In this document: positions 16,596 to 26,140 of the stretch, piece by piece
Layout: every line of letters starts with the position of its first letter
Position numbering within the stretch: the first letter of the stretch is position 1
Origin: Acidobacteriaceae bacterium
GTDB lineage: Bacteria; Acidobacteriota; Terriglobia; Terriglobales; Acidobacteriaceae
Reading direction: 5' to 3'
Assembly: GCA_003156805.1 (NCBI GenBank)
Contig: PMHV01000059.1
Location: 121,983 to 185,982, forward strand
DNA length: 64,000 nt
Program-made: the position numbers and the translations under genes
The notes under the pieces: model-generated
What the model was told of the DNA's origin: nothing
Database searches by the model: none
What the model saw: only the letters and a program-made list of their open reading frames with translations

Positions 16596-17408
16596 ATGAC
16601 TGCCATGGTCAACCAAATGCCGTCTGTCGCAACTTCGCGCGTGATCGTGACCACAAGTTGGGATGACGATGCCGCGAGCGGCTTGCGAGTGGCGGAGATG
16701 CTCGCCTCAAAAGGACTGGCGGGCACGTTCTACGTTCCCACTGGCCGTTTGGGCGAAGGATCGGCTCTGCGCGCCAGCGACCTGCGCTCGCTTTCCGCAA
16801 ACGGGTTCGAGATTGGCGCTCATACCGTTTCGCATGCGATTCTGACGCAAGTGCGCGGACCGGACCTGCGCCGCGAAGTTGAGGAGTGCAAACAAGTGTT
16901 GCAGCAAATTCTGGGCGAGCCCGTGACCACGTTTTGCTATCCCAAAGGCCGCTTTAACGCCGAGGTGGTACGGATCGTGCGCGAGGCAGGGTATCAGGGT
17001 GCGCGCAGCACCCGGATGCTGGCTTCGGACGCTTTATTTTCTCAGTTCGCCATGCCCACTACCGTGCAAGCTTATCCTCACACGCGCGCGAACTACGTAA
17101 GGAATCTGCTGCGGCCGGGCGCTATAGGCGCCCTGGTAACTTCGGCGCCGGATCTGATTTCTTTCGGGAACTGGCTGCAACTGGGGAAGAGATTGTTCGA
17201 CCGCGTTCTGCGCCACGGCGGAATCTGGCATTTGTACGGACATCCGTGGGAGATCGAAAAACTGAATCTCTGGCCGCAACTGGAAGAAATATTCGCCTAC
17301 GTCAGCCGCCGCGAATCGGTTACCTATTGCACGAACGGTCAACTGTTGAAGCCGGCGCCAGAGCGCGCCGCCGCGGAACCGATCGAATCGAAGCACGCCA
17401 CCGCCTGA
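16596..17408 (+). CDS. polysaccharide deacetylase (NodB/CE4-type)
   Basis: 270 residues. CE4 motifs: T-T-S-W-D-D-D (motif 1, with the Asp pair), H-T-V-S-H (motif 2 metal histidines, ~residue 75), Y-P-K-G-R-F-N (motif 3), and a late L-Y-G-H-P-W (motif 5). Probable metal-dependent N-deacetylation of an amino sugar in the EPS or its precursor. No signal peptide is visible, so the site of action may be cytoplasmic or the N-terminus atypical. ATG 16596 or 16605. It lies 17 bp after the glycosyltransferase and 10 bp before the NRPS, one transcription unit. Confidence 0.88.
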   Translation: MTAMVNQMPSVATSRVIVTTSWDDDAASGLRVAEMLASKGLAGTFYVPTGRLGEGSALRASDLRSLSANGFEIGAHTVSHAILTQVRGPDLRREVEECKQVLQQILGEPVTTFCYPKGRFNAEVVRIVREAGYQGARSTRMLASDALFSQFAMPTTVQAYPHTRANYVRNLLRPGAIGALVTSAPDLISFGNWLQLGKRLFDRVLRHGGIWHLYGHPWEIEKLNLWPQLEEIFAYVSRRESVTYCTNGQLLKPAPERAAAEPIESKHATA

Positions 17409-17418
17409 TTTACTAAGC

Positions 17419-20400
17419 ATGCCGGAAACGCTGCAAATCTCGGAGCAGAAGCGCAAGATGCTGGAGCAGTATCTGCAGTTGCGCGCCGAGCCCGCCTTGG
17501 CCGGGCCGGTAGCCCGGCTTCATGCGCAGGCTGAATACAGCGCGCCGCTGACTTTCGCACAACAGCAGTTGTGGCTGCATGCCCAGCTCGCTCTGAACAC
17601 CCCGCTTTATAACGAGCCATTCACCATTCATCGTTACGGTGCTCTCGAGATTGCAACTCTTGAAAAGACCCTCACCGAAATCGTTCGCCGCCATGAAGCC
17701 TGGCGCACAACATTTCCCCGCGTCAACGGACAGCCGGTACAGGTCGTGCACGCGCCCTTTGCGGTGAAGATCCCGGTGATTGATTTGCGCCACTTGACTC
17801 AGCCGGAGCGGGAAAACGAGGCCCTGCGTGTGGCCACCGAGGACGCTCGCAAGCCGTTCGATCTGACCCGGGGACCGCTGTTCCGCTCGCGCCTGATCCG
17901 GATGGCCGACGAAGAGTTTCGATTCTGCATCACCGCCCATCACATCATTTTTGATGGGGTAACCGGATACCAGATTTTTCTTCCCGAGCTGGCGGCTCTT
18001 TACGACGGATTCAGCCGCAATGCAGATCCTGGGCTGCCGGTACTGGACTTTCAGTATGCCGATTATGCCGTGTGGCAACGGCAATCACGAGCAAGCGGAG
18101 CTTCCCAGCCGAGTCTGGAGTACTGGCGTAAGCAGCTTGCCGGACCTCTACCTGCGCTGCAGTTGCCCACCGACCGGCCGCGTCCTGCGGTGCAGACGTT
18201 TCGTGGGGCGCTCCAGCCGTTCGCGCTGTCGCCCGTTCTGAGCGAGGCGCTGCGCGAGCTTAGCCGGCGCGAAGGCGTCACCCTGTTTATGACGCTGCTC
18301 GCCGCTTTCAACGCGCTGCTCCATCGTTATTCGGGGCAACAAGACATCCTGATGGGCAGCATCACGGCGGGCCGGAATTGTCCCGGAACCGAGAAGCTTC
18401 TGGGTTTCTTTCTGAACACGGTGGTGCTACGCACCGGCCTGGAGGGTGACCCGGCGTTCCGCGAACTGCTGCAGAGGGTTCGCACTGTGACCCTCGGCGC
18501 GCTGGCTCACGATGATGTACCGCTGGATCAACTGGTAAAAGAGCTTCAGCCGGAGCGCGACCTGAGCGGCAATCCCCTGTTCCAGGTGCTGTTGTCGTTC
18601 GAACCAGCACTGTCTGCAGTCGATTCGGCCTGGAACCTCACGGCCATTGATGCGGAAACCGGCACGGCAAAATTCGATTTGTGTCTGGTTTTGGACGACC
18701 GCCCGGAAGGCCTGCAGGGGCGCTTCATCTACAGCACCGACCTGTTCGACGCGGAAACCATTGCCCGCATGGTCGGGCACTGGCAGGTTCTGCTTGAGTC
18801 GGCGGTGGCCGATCCCGGCTGCCGCGTAAGCCGGCTGCGAATTCTTCCCGAAGAAGAGAGCCGTCAGCTACTGACCGAATGGGCAGGCACAGGCCAGGCT
18901 TACCCTCTCACTTCCGTGCAGGAGCGGTTTGCCGAGCAAGCCGCACGCACACCGGACGCAGTTGCCGTGAAGTGTGGCAATCACTCGCTGACATTCCACG
19001 AGCTCGACTGTCGCGCCAACCAGTTGGCGCGTTATTTGCAAAGCACGGGAGTCGGACCGGAGATTCCGGTTGCGCTGTGCGTCGAGCGTTCGCTCGAAAT
19101 GATCGTGGGTATCCTGGGAGTTCTGAAAGCCGGCGGCGCTTATGTGCCGCTTGATGCTACCCATCCTCTGGAACGTTTGGAATACATGCTCACCGATTGC
19201 CAAGCGCTGGTGCTGCTGACCCAGGGGCATCTGCCGCCGCCGGTAAATGTGCCAGAATTCCTGCGCCGGATTTGCCTAGATTCCGGCTGGGATGCGATCT
19301 CCCGGCAGTCAGACGAGGCTCCGCCAGCGGCCCCCGATCCGGAAGATCTCGCCTATGTGATCTATACTTCCGGCTCGACCGGAAAGCCCAAGGGGGTTCA
19401 GATCACGCATCGCAATCTGGCCCAATCCACGCAAGCCCGGATGGATTATTACCGGGAACCGGTTGGCAAATATCTGCTGCTCTCGCCCATTGGCTTTGAC
19501 AGTTCCGTCGCCGTGATCTTTCACGCGCTCTGTGCCGGGGGAACCTTGGTGCTGCCGGAGCCGGAATTCGGCTGGGAACTTAAACAGTTGGCGGATCTGA
19601 TTGGCCAGAACCGGATTTCCCATGCGCTCTGCGTGCCTTCGCTGTATGCGGAGTTGCTCGAAGCGGCCGAACCCGAACAATTGGCGTCTCTTGGTACGGT
19701 CGTGGTTGCGGGCGAGGCCTGCCCGACCCGTCTAGTCGAGTCGCATTACCAAATGATTCCGCAAGCGTCGTTGTTTAATGAGTACGGTCCAACCGAAGCC
19801 ACGGTTTGGAGCAGCGTTTATAGCTGCGATCCTTCCGCTGCCTACAATTCCGTTCCCATTGGGCGCCCCGTGCCCAACACGCTGGTTTATGTGCTGGACC
19901 GCAATCTTCAGCCGGTGCCCGCGGGCGTTCCCGGGGAACTCTACATTGGCGGAGACGGCGTGGCCCGCGGTTATCAGGGGCAGCCAGATCTTACGCGGGA
20001 AAAATTTCTTTCCAATCCGTTCGCCGCTGCGCCCGCTGCTCGCATGTACAAAACCGGGGATTCGGTTCGTTATCTCGCCGACGGCAACCTCGAGTTTCTC
20101 GGCCGCTTGGATCAGCAGGTGAAGATTCGCGGACTGCGCATCGAACTGAAGGAGATTGAGTCTGCTCTGGGCGAACATCCCGACGTGCGGGAAGTTGTAG
20201 TCGTGGCCGAAGACAGCGACTCCGGCACCTCATTGGTAGCGTATGTCGTGGCGCGACGCGAGTACGCGACTTCCGCCGCAGAGCTGCGGGCGTTTTTGAA
20301 GAGCCGCCTGCCCGCCTATATGGTTCCGGCGTTGTTTACTCTGCTGCCGGCGTTGCCGCGCATGGCCAATGGCAAAGTGGACCGCCAGGCGCTACCGGCC

Positions 20401-21513
20401 TGCGAGGGCGCGCAAGATCGCGCGCCCGCGACGCCTGCCCCTGCGCCGCGTGATTTTATCGAGGCGCGGTTGCTGGCCATTTGGAAGGATGTTCTCGGCA
20501 CCGAGAGTCTGGATGTGACTCAGGATTTCTTCGAGCTGGGCGGCCATTCGCTGTTGGCGGCGAAACTGCTTGATCGCATCGAAACCGATTTTGGCGAGAC
20601 TCTATCGCTGGCCTTTGTGTTTCAGGCGTCCACCGTAGAGCTCATGGCGGAACTGCTGCGCAATCCCGACCCGAGTTTGCGGGCGCGCGCTATCATCCCG
20701 GTGCAGCCGGAGGGAACGCGTTTGCCGTTGTTCTGGGTGCGGGGCGGGCCGCGTTTCCGGCTGTTAGCGCAGAAGCTTGGACCCGATCAGCCTTTCCTTG
20801 GCCTCGATCTTCCGTTTTCCGACGCCAGCAAGTTGCGCGCTCCTTACCGGCTCGAAGATATTGCCGCCTACTTGGTCAAGGCCATGCGCGAAGTACAACC
20901 CCACGGACCCTATCTGCTGGCCGGCCTGTGCGTGAATGCAGTCATCGCCTATGAGGTCGCGCAGCAGGTGGTGGCTCAGGGAGAAGAAGTGGCCCTAGTT
21001 GCCATGTTCGACGGCCACAACCATGCGTACTACAAGAATCCTCTGCGCGACGGCCGATACACCGGCAGAATCAAGTATCACCTCGCGAATCTCTTTCGTA
21101 CCGATGTGCGGGAAAGCTCCGCGTATCTTCTCGAACGGCTGGAGGAAGCCCGGCGAAAGATCGAGCGCACCATCTGGCAACTTTCTTCGTCGGGCGGCAA
21201 GCACGGAAATGGCGACCGGCCGCACAATACCGATTTCATCGTGCATCCCGCCTTCCATCGCTATGAACCGCGCGCTTATCCGGGGAAGGTTACGTTATTT
21301 CAGTCCAGCGACTGGCCCGAAGGACCCTATTTCGACTTCAAGCTGGGATGGATGGAACTCGCGGCGGGCGGAGTGGAATTTCACCGCATACCGGGCAACC
21401 ATCCGTCGATGTTTACCGAACCGAATGTGAATCTGGTGGCTGCGGAACTGAGCGCCCAACTGGAAGAAATTCAGGCTCGCCGGAGCGGCTTAGGCCGGGT
21501 CTTGAGTGCCTGA
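17419..21513 (+). CDS. NRPS module C-A-PCP-TE with Cys-type thioesterase
   Basis: 1364 residues. Condensation domain ~45-470 with H174-H-I-I-F-D179-G intact. Adenylation domain ~490-1000: L-A-Y-V-I-Y-T-S-G-S-T-G (~644), Y-G-P-T-E-A-T, R-M-Y-K-T-G-D, V-K-I-R-G-L-R-I-E, N-G-K-V-D-R. Carrier G-G-H-S1044-L-L. Thioesterase ~1085-1350, where the nucleophile elbow is A-G-L-C1171-V-N rather than GxSxG; a later D-G-H and G-N-H-P-S supply the candidate acid and base. Pocket code read as D-S-A-S-V-A-E-V-W-(K); substrate not assigned. It has the only condensation domain in the window, so it likely joins an upstream aminoacyl (pyrrolyl?) thioester to its own residue and releases or transfers the product. 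Confidence 0.94.
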   Translation: MPETLQISEQKRKMLEQYLQLRAEPALAGPVARLHAQAEYSAPLTFAQQQLWLHAQLALNTPLYNEPFTIHRYGALEIATLEKTLTEIVRRHEAWRTTFPRVNGQPVQVVHAPFAVKIPVIDLRHLTQPERENEALRVATEDARKPFDLTRGPLFRSRLIRMADEEFRFCITAHHIIFDGVTGYQIFLPELAALYDGFSRNADPGLPVLDFQYADYAVWQRQSRASGASQPSLEYWRKQLAGPLPALQLPTDRPRPAVQTFRGALQPFALSPVLSEALRELSRREGVTLFMTLLAAFNALLHRYSGQQDILMGSITAGRNCPGTEKLLGFFLNTVVLRTGLEGDPAFRELLQRVRTVTLGALAHDDVPLDQLVKELQPERDLSGNPLFQVLLSFEPALSAVDSAWNLTAIDAETGTAKFDLCLVLDDRPEGLQGRFIYSTDLFDAETIARMVGHWQVLLESAVADPGCRVSRLRILPEEESRQLLTEWAGTGQAYPLTSVQERFAEQAARTPDAVAVKCGNHSLTFHELDCRANQLARYLQSTGVGPEIPVALCVERSLEMIVGILGVLKAGGAYVPLDATHPLERLEYMLTDCQALVLLTQGHLPPPVNVPEFLRRICLDSGWDAISRQSDEAPPAAPDPEDLAYVIYTSGSTGKPKGVQITHRNLAQSTQARMDYYREPVGKYLLLSPIGFDSSVAVIFHALCAGGTLVLPEPEFGWELKQLADLIGQNRISHALCVPSLYAELLEAAEPEQLASLGTVVVAGEACPTRLVESHYQMIPQASLFNEYGPTEATVWSSVYSCDPSAAYNSVPIGRPVPNTLVYVLDRNLQPVPAGVPGELYIGGDGVARGYQGQPDLTREKFLSNPFAAAPAARMYKTGDSVRYLADGNLEFLGRLDQQVKIRGLRIELKEIESALGEHPDVREVVVVAEDSDSGTSLVAYVVARREYATSAAELRAFLKSRLPAYMVPALFTLLPALPRMANGKVDRQALPACEGAQDRAPATPAPAPRDFIEARLLAIWKDVLGTESLDVTQDFFELGGHSLLAAKLLDRIETDFGETLSLAFVFQASTVELMAELLRNPDPSLRARAIIPVQPEGTRLPLFWVRGGPRFRLLAQKLGPDQPFLGLDLPFSDASKLRAPYRLEDIAAYLVKAMREVQPHGPYLLAGLCVNAVIAYEVAQQVVAQGEEVALVAMFDGHNHAYYKNPLRDGRYTGRIKYHLANLFRTDVRESSAYLLERLEEARRKIERTIWQLSSSGGKHGNGDRPHNTDFIVHPAFHRYEPRAYPGKVTLFQSSDWPEGPYFDFKLGWMELAAGGVEFHRIPGNHPSMFTEPNVNLVAAELSAQLEEIQARRSGLGRVLSA

Positions 21514-21709
21514 GAGTATACTCCGCTGCCGTTCCTTGGCGCGGTCTGGCTATCCAGGGTTCGAATACCACAAGGCCAGGGGCAGCGGTAACTGGTGCCA
21601 GGAGTTTGCATCTTCTAGATTTTGAGAATATCGGTAGCCTCAGCAATGTCGTCAGCGCAGAGGATTACACAGGTTTAATGTTCACGATCACGATTCGGAG
21701 TTACTGAGA

Positions 21710-22537
21710 ATGCCAACGTTGCGCTTGGTCCGTCATAAGCTCTCGAAAACGGGGTTGCGCTCGCCATTGTTGTGGGTGCGGCATCGCGGCTTTCAAGCCA
21801 GCGACGTCTTTACCGCGTCTTATCCGCGGTCGGGAAGCACCTGGCTGCGTTTTATTCTGGTGGAACTTCTGGCCGGGCAATCCAGCGGCTTCAAGAACGT
21901 GAACCAGCTCAGTCCCGACGTGGGCGAGCACTCTGGCGCATATCCTCTGCTGCCAGAGGCCGGTCGGTTGATCAAGACCCACGAGCTTTATCAGGACGCG
22001 TACAAGCGCGCGATCTATTTGTCTCGCGATCCGAGAGATGTGGTTCTTTCCGAATACGCGTATCAGAATGCACTGGGAGTGACCAGCAAGAGCTTCGATG
22101 CGTTCCTCGACGATTTTCTGCAGAACGGAGTGAATCCCTTCGGCTTGTGGATCGACCACGTGAATTCCTGGCTGGACGCTGCAGAATCGAAGGGTTGCCA
22201 GTTGCTGGTGGTGCGCTTCGAGGATATGCGCCGCGAAACCGAGGGGAGCCTGGCCAGGATGATGGACTTTCTGCGCGTTCCGGTGGAGGCGTCTGCGATC
22301 CGGAAGGCGATTGAAAACAATTCGCTCGAACAGATGAAAGCCAAAGAAAAGGTTACGCCGCAACGGGCTTCTGCCAAGGGACGTTTCGTGGGCAGCGGTT
22401 CGGTGGCGGGGTGGAAAGACAGAATTACTCCCGCCCAGCTTCAGCGCATCGACCAGCGCGCCGGAAGCGCCATGTCCCGATTGGGGTACGCGCCGGCGGG
22501 TGAAGCGGCGGAAGCGCTGCAAGAGGTGCAGGCGTAG
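21710..22537 (+). CDS. PAPS-dependent sulfotransferase (Sulfotransfer_1 type)
   Basis: 275 residues. 5'-phosphosulfate loop T-A-S-Y-P-R-S-G-S-T-W-L-R-F (~residue 34-47) and 3'-phosphate motif Y-L-S-R-D-P-R-D-V-V-L-S-E-Y, then G-S-G-S-V-A-G-W-K near the end (the family's R-K-G-x-x-G-D-W-K equivalent, degraded). Transfers sulfate from PAPS to a hydroxyl or amine, here probably a sugar of the EPS or the NRPS product. It follows the NRPS by ~195 bp. In that gap I see no gene and no convincing promoter. Confidence 0.9.
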   Translation: MPTLRLVRHKLSKTGLRSPLLWVRHRGFQASDVFTASYPRSGSTWLRFILVELLAGQSSGFKNVNQLSPDVGEHSGAYPLLPEAGRLIKTHELYQDAYKRAIYLSRDPRDVVLSEYAYQNALGVTSKSFDAFLDDFLQNGVNPFGLWIDHVNSWLDAAESKGCQLLVVRFEDMRRETEGSLARMMDFLRVPVEASAIRKAIENNSLEQMKAKEKVTPQRASAKGRFVGSGSVAGWKDRITPAQLQRIDQRAGSAMSRLGYAPAGEAAEALQEVQA

Positions 22538-22591
22538 TTTCCGGTCAGGCGGAGACAGATTTCAGCTTCAACATATTCAAGAGCCACACTC

Positions 22592-24067
22592 ATGGAAACG
22601 GCAAGCAACCAAATTCAGATCTCGCGCAGCCCCGGTTTCAACTGGCGGACCGCGGGAATTGTGGCCGCATTGTGTGTGACCAGTGCAGTTTTCCTGGAGA
22701 TGATGGCTGACAATTTGGTCTCGCAGGAGATGATTACCGTCATCTGTGTGGCGGGAGTGTTCTTTGTCGTCCTGGGATTCTGCGCGGCCCGCAGCCGGGC
22801 GCTGGCCGAGCGTCCCAAGTGGTTCATCTTCGCGGTATGGGGTCTGTTGCTGGCGTCGGAGGAGATTTTTTCCTACATCAACGACGCAGGCAGCACTTAC
22901 GAATCGCAGTATGCTTTTGCCGCCTATGCCCAGGCCGCCATCTGGACCCTGGTTGCCGTCGGTCTACTCATCTTCTTGCTGGGCAATCCCGAGTCTTTGC
23001 GCGGGCTGTTCTCGGGTCCTTACAAATGGCCGTCGCTGTTTGCGCTGGTGGCGCTGCTCTCCGTGGCCTACGCGCCACAACTGTCTTTTTCTCTGGCTTG
23101 GGCGTTCAAGCTCTGTCTGGCGGTCATGATCCTGCAGGCCATTTCCAAGCAGTTGCTCAATCTGGATGACATTTCCGCTTTCTTTCTGGCCACGATCATC
23201 GCCTACGTTTTTCTGGTCGCCGCTCCGTCGATCCGGTCGATGATTCCCGACCCAACCAACGATTACGGTTCGAACGAATTTGAAACTCGCATGCGCGAAG
23301 GTCCAACCGGTCTCTCGGCTGCCGCTGGAACATTTGCGCTGCTGGCCCTCACGCTCTACACACCTGGGAAGAAAAAAGCCCTGCTGTACCTTTCGATTGC
23401 CGGTATGGCAGTGATGATCGTCGCCGGCGGCAAGGCGGCAATTGCGGCGGGGATTTTGTCGGGCATCTTGTTCTTCGGCCTGCAGAAGCGGGTTGGAGCT
23501 ACTTTGGGATTTATCGGCGGCATCGCGCTTATTTTCTGGTTGGCGCTCGAATTTACTCCTCTGTCTGCTTACATGGGGGCGTATACCAATTCCGGGCAGG
23601 TGACCAGCTTGACCGGCCGCACCGAGCTCTGGGCATTTGTTTGGCCGGCGATCAAACAGAAAATCATTTACGGGCACGGATACGTTTCTTCCCGCTTCGT
23701 TTCCGTCGCCATGCCGGGTACCCCATTTCAGGCCGGACACATGCACAACGGGTTTCTGGAAGCGCTCTACAACAATGGATTGATCGGCCTGGTCCTGATT
23801 GTGATGGTGCATGTGGTCATCGTGCTCAATCTCTGGAAGACGATGAAGAGCCCGGTTTCGCCGCGCGCGCAGCGCCTGGCCATCGGTTCGATGGCGATTT
23901 ACACCAACCTTCTGATCAACGGAATGTTCAACGCGACCTTCAGCGGGCGAGCCGGCGCGCAGTTCATGATGCTGCTGGCTCTGGTGATGGTAAGCGAACG
24001 GTTAGCCAGTGAGATTCCCCAGGCTGAGCCGGAGAGAGCACGGAAGGTCGCGTCCGCGTGGGCATAG
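22592..24067 (+). CDS. O-antigen ligase / Wzy-type polymerase
   Basis: 491 residues with about 12 hydrophobic helices. The family signature is the periplasmic loop plus helix G-H-M-H-N-G-F-L-E-A-L-Y-N-N-G-L-I-G (~residue 383), preceded by Y-G-H-G-Y-V-S-S-R-F. It should polymerise lipid-linked repeat units, or ligate glycan to an acceptor, on the periplasmic side, with the flippase at 13.8 kb. The N-terminus is polar and starts M-E-T-A-S-N-Q. It ends 58 bp before a WecG/TagA gene. Confidence 0.88.
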   Translation: METASNQIQISRSPGFNWRTAGIVAALCVTSAVFLEMMADNLVSQEMITVICVAGVFFVVLGFCAARSRALAERPKWFIFAVWGLLLASEEIFSYINDAGSTYESQYAFAAYAQAAIWTLVAVGLLIFLLGNPESLRGLFSGPYKWPSLFALVALLSVAYAPQLSFSLAWAFKLCLAVMILQAISKQLLNLDDISAFFLATIIAYVFLVAAPSIRSMIPDPTNDYGSNEFETRMREGPTGLSAAAGTFALLALTLYTPGKKKALLYLSIAGMAVMIVAGGKAAIAAGILSGILFFGLQKRVGATLGFIGGIALIFWLALEFTPLSAYMGAYTNSGQVTSLTGRTELWAFVWPAIKQKIIYGHGYVSSRFVSVAMPGTPFQAGHMHNGFLEALYNNGLIGLVLIVMVHVVIVLNLWKTMKSPVSPRAQRLAIGSMAIYTNLLINGMFNATFSGRAGAQFMMLLALVMVSERLASEIPQAEPERARKVASAWA

Positions 24068-24125
24068 GCTTAATGATTGCAAGGATATGTAGCGAGTTCC
24101 TCACCGGAAACTCAAACTGAAACCA

Positions 24126-24911
24126 ATGATGACAACGACGACCACAGTGGCTCCCATGCCCGAGTTCCGGGTGCTGGGTATTCCCGTGAACGCGGTGCAG
24201 ATTCCCGAGGTTGTGGCCTGGATGGAAGAGTGCATCGCCGAACGTGGCCCCGCCCGCTACGTTGCGGTGACCGGCATGCACGGAGTGACGGAATCGCAGG
24301 AGAACGCGGAATTTCGCACCATGCTCAAGGAAGCGGATTTGGTGGTGCCCGATGGCATGCCGCTGGTTTGGCTGGGGCGCTGGCGCGGTTTTCCCCATCT
24401 GGCGCGCCGCGTCTACGGTCCTGAGCTGATGGAAACCTTCTGCCGCGAAACCGGGAACAAGTACCGCCACTTTTTCTATGGTGGCGCGCCGGGCGTGGCC
24501 GATCATCTGGCCCAGGTGGAACACGAGCGCTATGGCATCCGCATCGCGGGAACCTGGTGCCCTCCATTTCGCGCGCTGACGGAAGAAGAAGACAGGGAAG
24601 TGGTTTCACGGATCAACCAGGCTGCTCCGGATGTTTTGTGGGTGGGATTGAGCACGCCCAAGCAGGAGCGTTGGATGTATGAGCACCGTGACCGGCTTCG
24701 CGTGCCGCTACTGCTCGGAGTGGGCGCCGCATTCGACTTGAACACCGGCCGGTTACAGCAAGCTCCCGCCTGGATGCGGGAGAACGGTCTGGAATGGTTG
24801 TTTCGCTTGCTGGCCGAGCCCAAGCGCCTGTGGCGGAGATATCTGGTGCAGGGGTCGAGATTTGTCTGGAACGTGTTGTTGGAAATCACCACTTTGCGGG
24901 TTTACGAGTAA
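24126..24911 (+). CDS. WecG/TagA/CpsF-family glycosyltransferase
   Basis: 261 residues (M-M start; a Met at 24156 would trim the Thr-rich tail). Family motifs: V-L-G-I-P-V-N-A-V, V-T-G-M-H-G-V-T (substrate Thr), A-D-L-V-V-P-D-G-M-P-L-V-W (catalytic Asp), Y-G-P-E-L-M, F-F-Y-G-G-A-P-G-V-A, V-G-L-S-T-P-K-Q-E-R-W and the C-terminal R-P-Q/A-P-A-W-M-R-E-N-G-L-E-W. Members (GT26) add N-acetyl-mannosamine(uronate) or glucose to a lipid-linked acceptor on the inner membrane. Expected second or later sugar of the repeat unit. Confidence 0.92.
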   Translation: MMTTTTTVAPMPEFRVLGIPVNAVQIPEVVAWMEECIAERGPARYVAVTGMHGVTESQENAEFRTMLKEADLVVPDGMPLVWLGRWRGFPHLARRVYGPELMETFCRETGNKYRHFFYGGAPGVADHLAQVEHERYGIRIAGTWCPPFRALTEEEDREVVSRINQAAPDVLWVGLSTPKQERWMYEHRDRLRVPLLLGVGAAFDLNTGRLQQAPAWMRENGLEWLFRLLAEPKRLWRRYLVQGSRFVWNVLLEITTLRVYE

Positions 24912-24997
24912 GCCGTTGATTGTTGCAGAGGGGGATTTGAAAAGAACGTATTTCTGGCGGTAGGTCGAAAACTCAGGGAGAGGAAAATAACGAATTC

Positions 24998-25996
24998 ATG
25001 AACAAGCAAAAGAGAATACTGGTAACGGGTGCAGGGGGCTTCATTGGTCATCATCTGGTGAAGCGGTTGAAGGCCGACGGTTTCTGGGTGCGCGGCGCCG
25101 ATGTGAAGTATCCCGAATATGAATCCAGCGCTGCCGACGAAATGGAGCTTCTCGATCTGCGCAAGACCGACGCTTGTCTTCTCGCCACCCGCGGTGGCAT
25201 CGACGAGGTCTACAACCTGGCTGCGGACATGGGCGGCATCGGCTACATCACCGCCAACCACGCCGACATCAGCCGCAACAATATTCTGATCAATGCTCAC
25301 ATGCTCGAAGCCGCGCGGCAAAACGGCGTCAAGCGTTTCCTGTTCTCTTCCTCCGCTTGCGTATACAACCAGGCGAAGCAGAAAGATCCTGATGTGAAAC
25401 CGCTGAAGGAAGAAGACGCTTATCCCGCCGATCCCGAGCCAGGTTACGGCTGGGAAAAGCTGTTCGCCGAAGAACTCTGCCGCTATTACTACAAGGACTA
25501 CGGTTTCGAAACCCGCATCGTGCGTTTCCACAACGTGTACGGCCCGCTGGGCACCTACGACGGCGGCAAGGAAAAAGCTCCCGCGGCCATTTCCCGCAAG
25601 GTTGCGTTGGCAACGGAGGGCGGCGAAATCGAAATTTGGGGCGATGGCGAACAGACACGTTCTTTCATGTACGTGGATGACTGCGTGGAAGGCCTCACTC
25701 GCATCATGGCTTCGGATTGCCGCGATGCTCTGAACCTGGGCACCGATGAATTGGTAACCATTAACGGACTGGTGGATATGATCTCCGGAATCGCCGGCAA
25801 ACGGCTGGTCAAGCGCCACAACTTGACCGGACCCCAAGGCGTGCGCGGGCGCAACAGCGACAATACGCTTCTGCACAGCGTGATTGGCTGGGAGCCGTCG
25901 ATCCCGTTGCGGCAGGGGCTGGCGGTTACGTATAAATGGATCGCTTCGCAAGTCACGAAACCGGTTGCGAAGCGCGAGCTGGTCTCAACCCGCTAG
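24998..25996 (+). CDS. NAD-dependent sugar epimerase, GDP-mannose 3,5-epimerase-like
   Basis: 332 residues with a strong GGGAGAGG before the ATG. Extended SDR: V-T-G-A-G-G-F-I-G-H (nucleotide loop), N-L-A-A-D-M-G-G-I-G-Y-I, S-S-S-A-C-V-Y (catalytic Cys position of GDP-mannose 3,5-epimerase) and Y-G-W-E-K (Tyr/Lys pair). The A-D-M-G-G motif and the Cys in S-S-A-C-[IV]-Y set this enzyme apart from ordinary UDP-glucose 4-epimerases. Expected product GDP-L-galactose and/or GDP-L-gulose for the EPS. Assignment by motif; another C5-epimerase-type substrate remains possible. Confidence 0.87.
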   Translation: MNKQKRILVTGAGGFIGHHLVKRLKADGFWVRGADVKYPEYESSAADEMELLDLRKTDACLLATRGGIDEVYNLAADMGGIGYITANHADISRNNILINAHMLEAARQNGVKRFLFSSSACVYNQAKQKDPDVKPLKEEDAYPADPEPGYGWEKLFAEELCRYYYKDYGFETRIVRFHNVYGPLGTYDGGKEKAPAAISRKVALATEGGEIEIWGDGEQTRSFMYVDDCVEGLTRIMASDCRDALNLGTDELVTINGLVDMISGIAGKRLVKRHNLTGPQGVRGRNSDNTLLHSVIGWEPSIPLRQGLAVTYKWIASQVTKPVAKRELVSTR

Positions 25997-26106
25997 CCGC
26001 TCGCATTGAGACAGTCGGAGCGAATTGGCCGTCCCGCGCGGGCGGCCAGATCGACTGGCTTGAAAATATGGGTTGTGTCCTGGACATCGCCAAGAATATG
26101 AAACGG

Positions 26107-26137
26107 TTCGAGTTGCAGAGCCTTCCTCTTATAAAAT
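26107..26137 (+). promoter_or_regulatory. candidate promoter giving a leaderless mRNA
   Basis: TATAAA (26130-26135), overlapping TAAAAT (26132-26137), lies 17 bp after TTCGAG (26107-26112, weak -35). The ATG of the sulfotransferase is at 26141, where transcription would start, and no Shine-Dalgarno is present in the preceding 30 bases. This fits a leaderless transcript. Predicted by eye only. Confidence 0.4.
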
Positions 26138-26140
26138 CCT

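Noticed and set aside
21570-21600. tRNA-like GGTTCGAATACC string after the NRPS stop
   Set aside because: The flanking bases do not form a T-arm stem, and no acceptor, D or anticodon arm is found.
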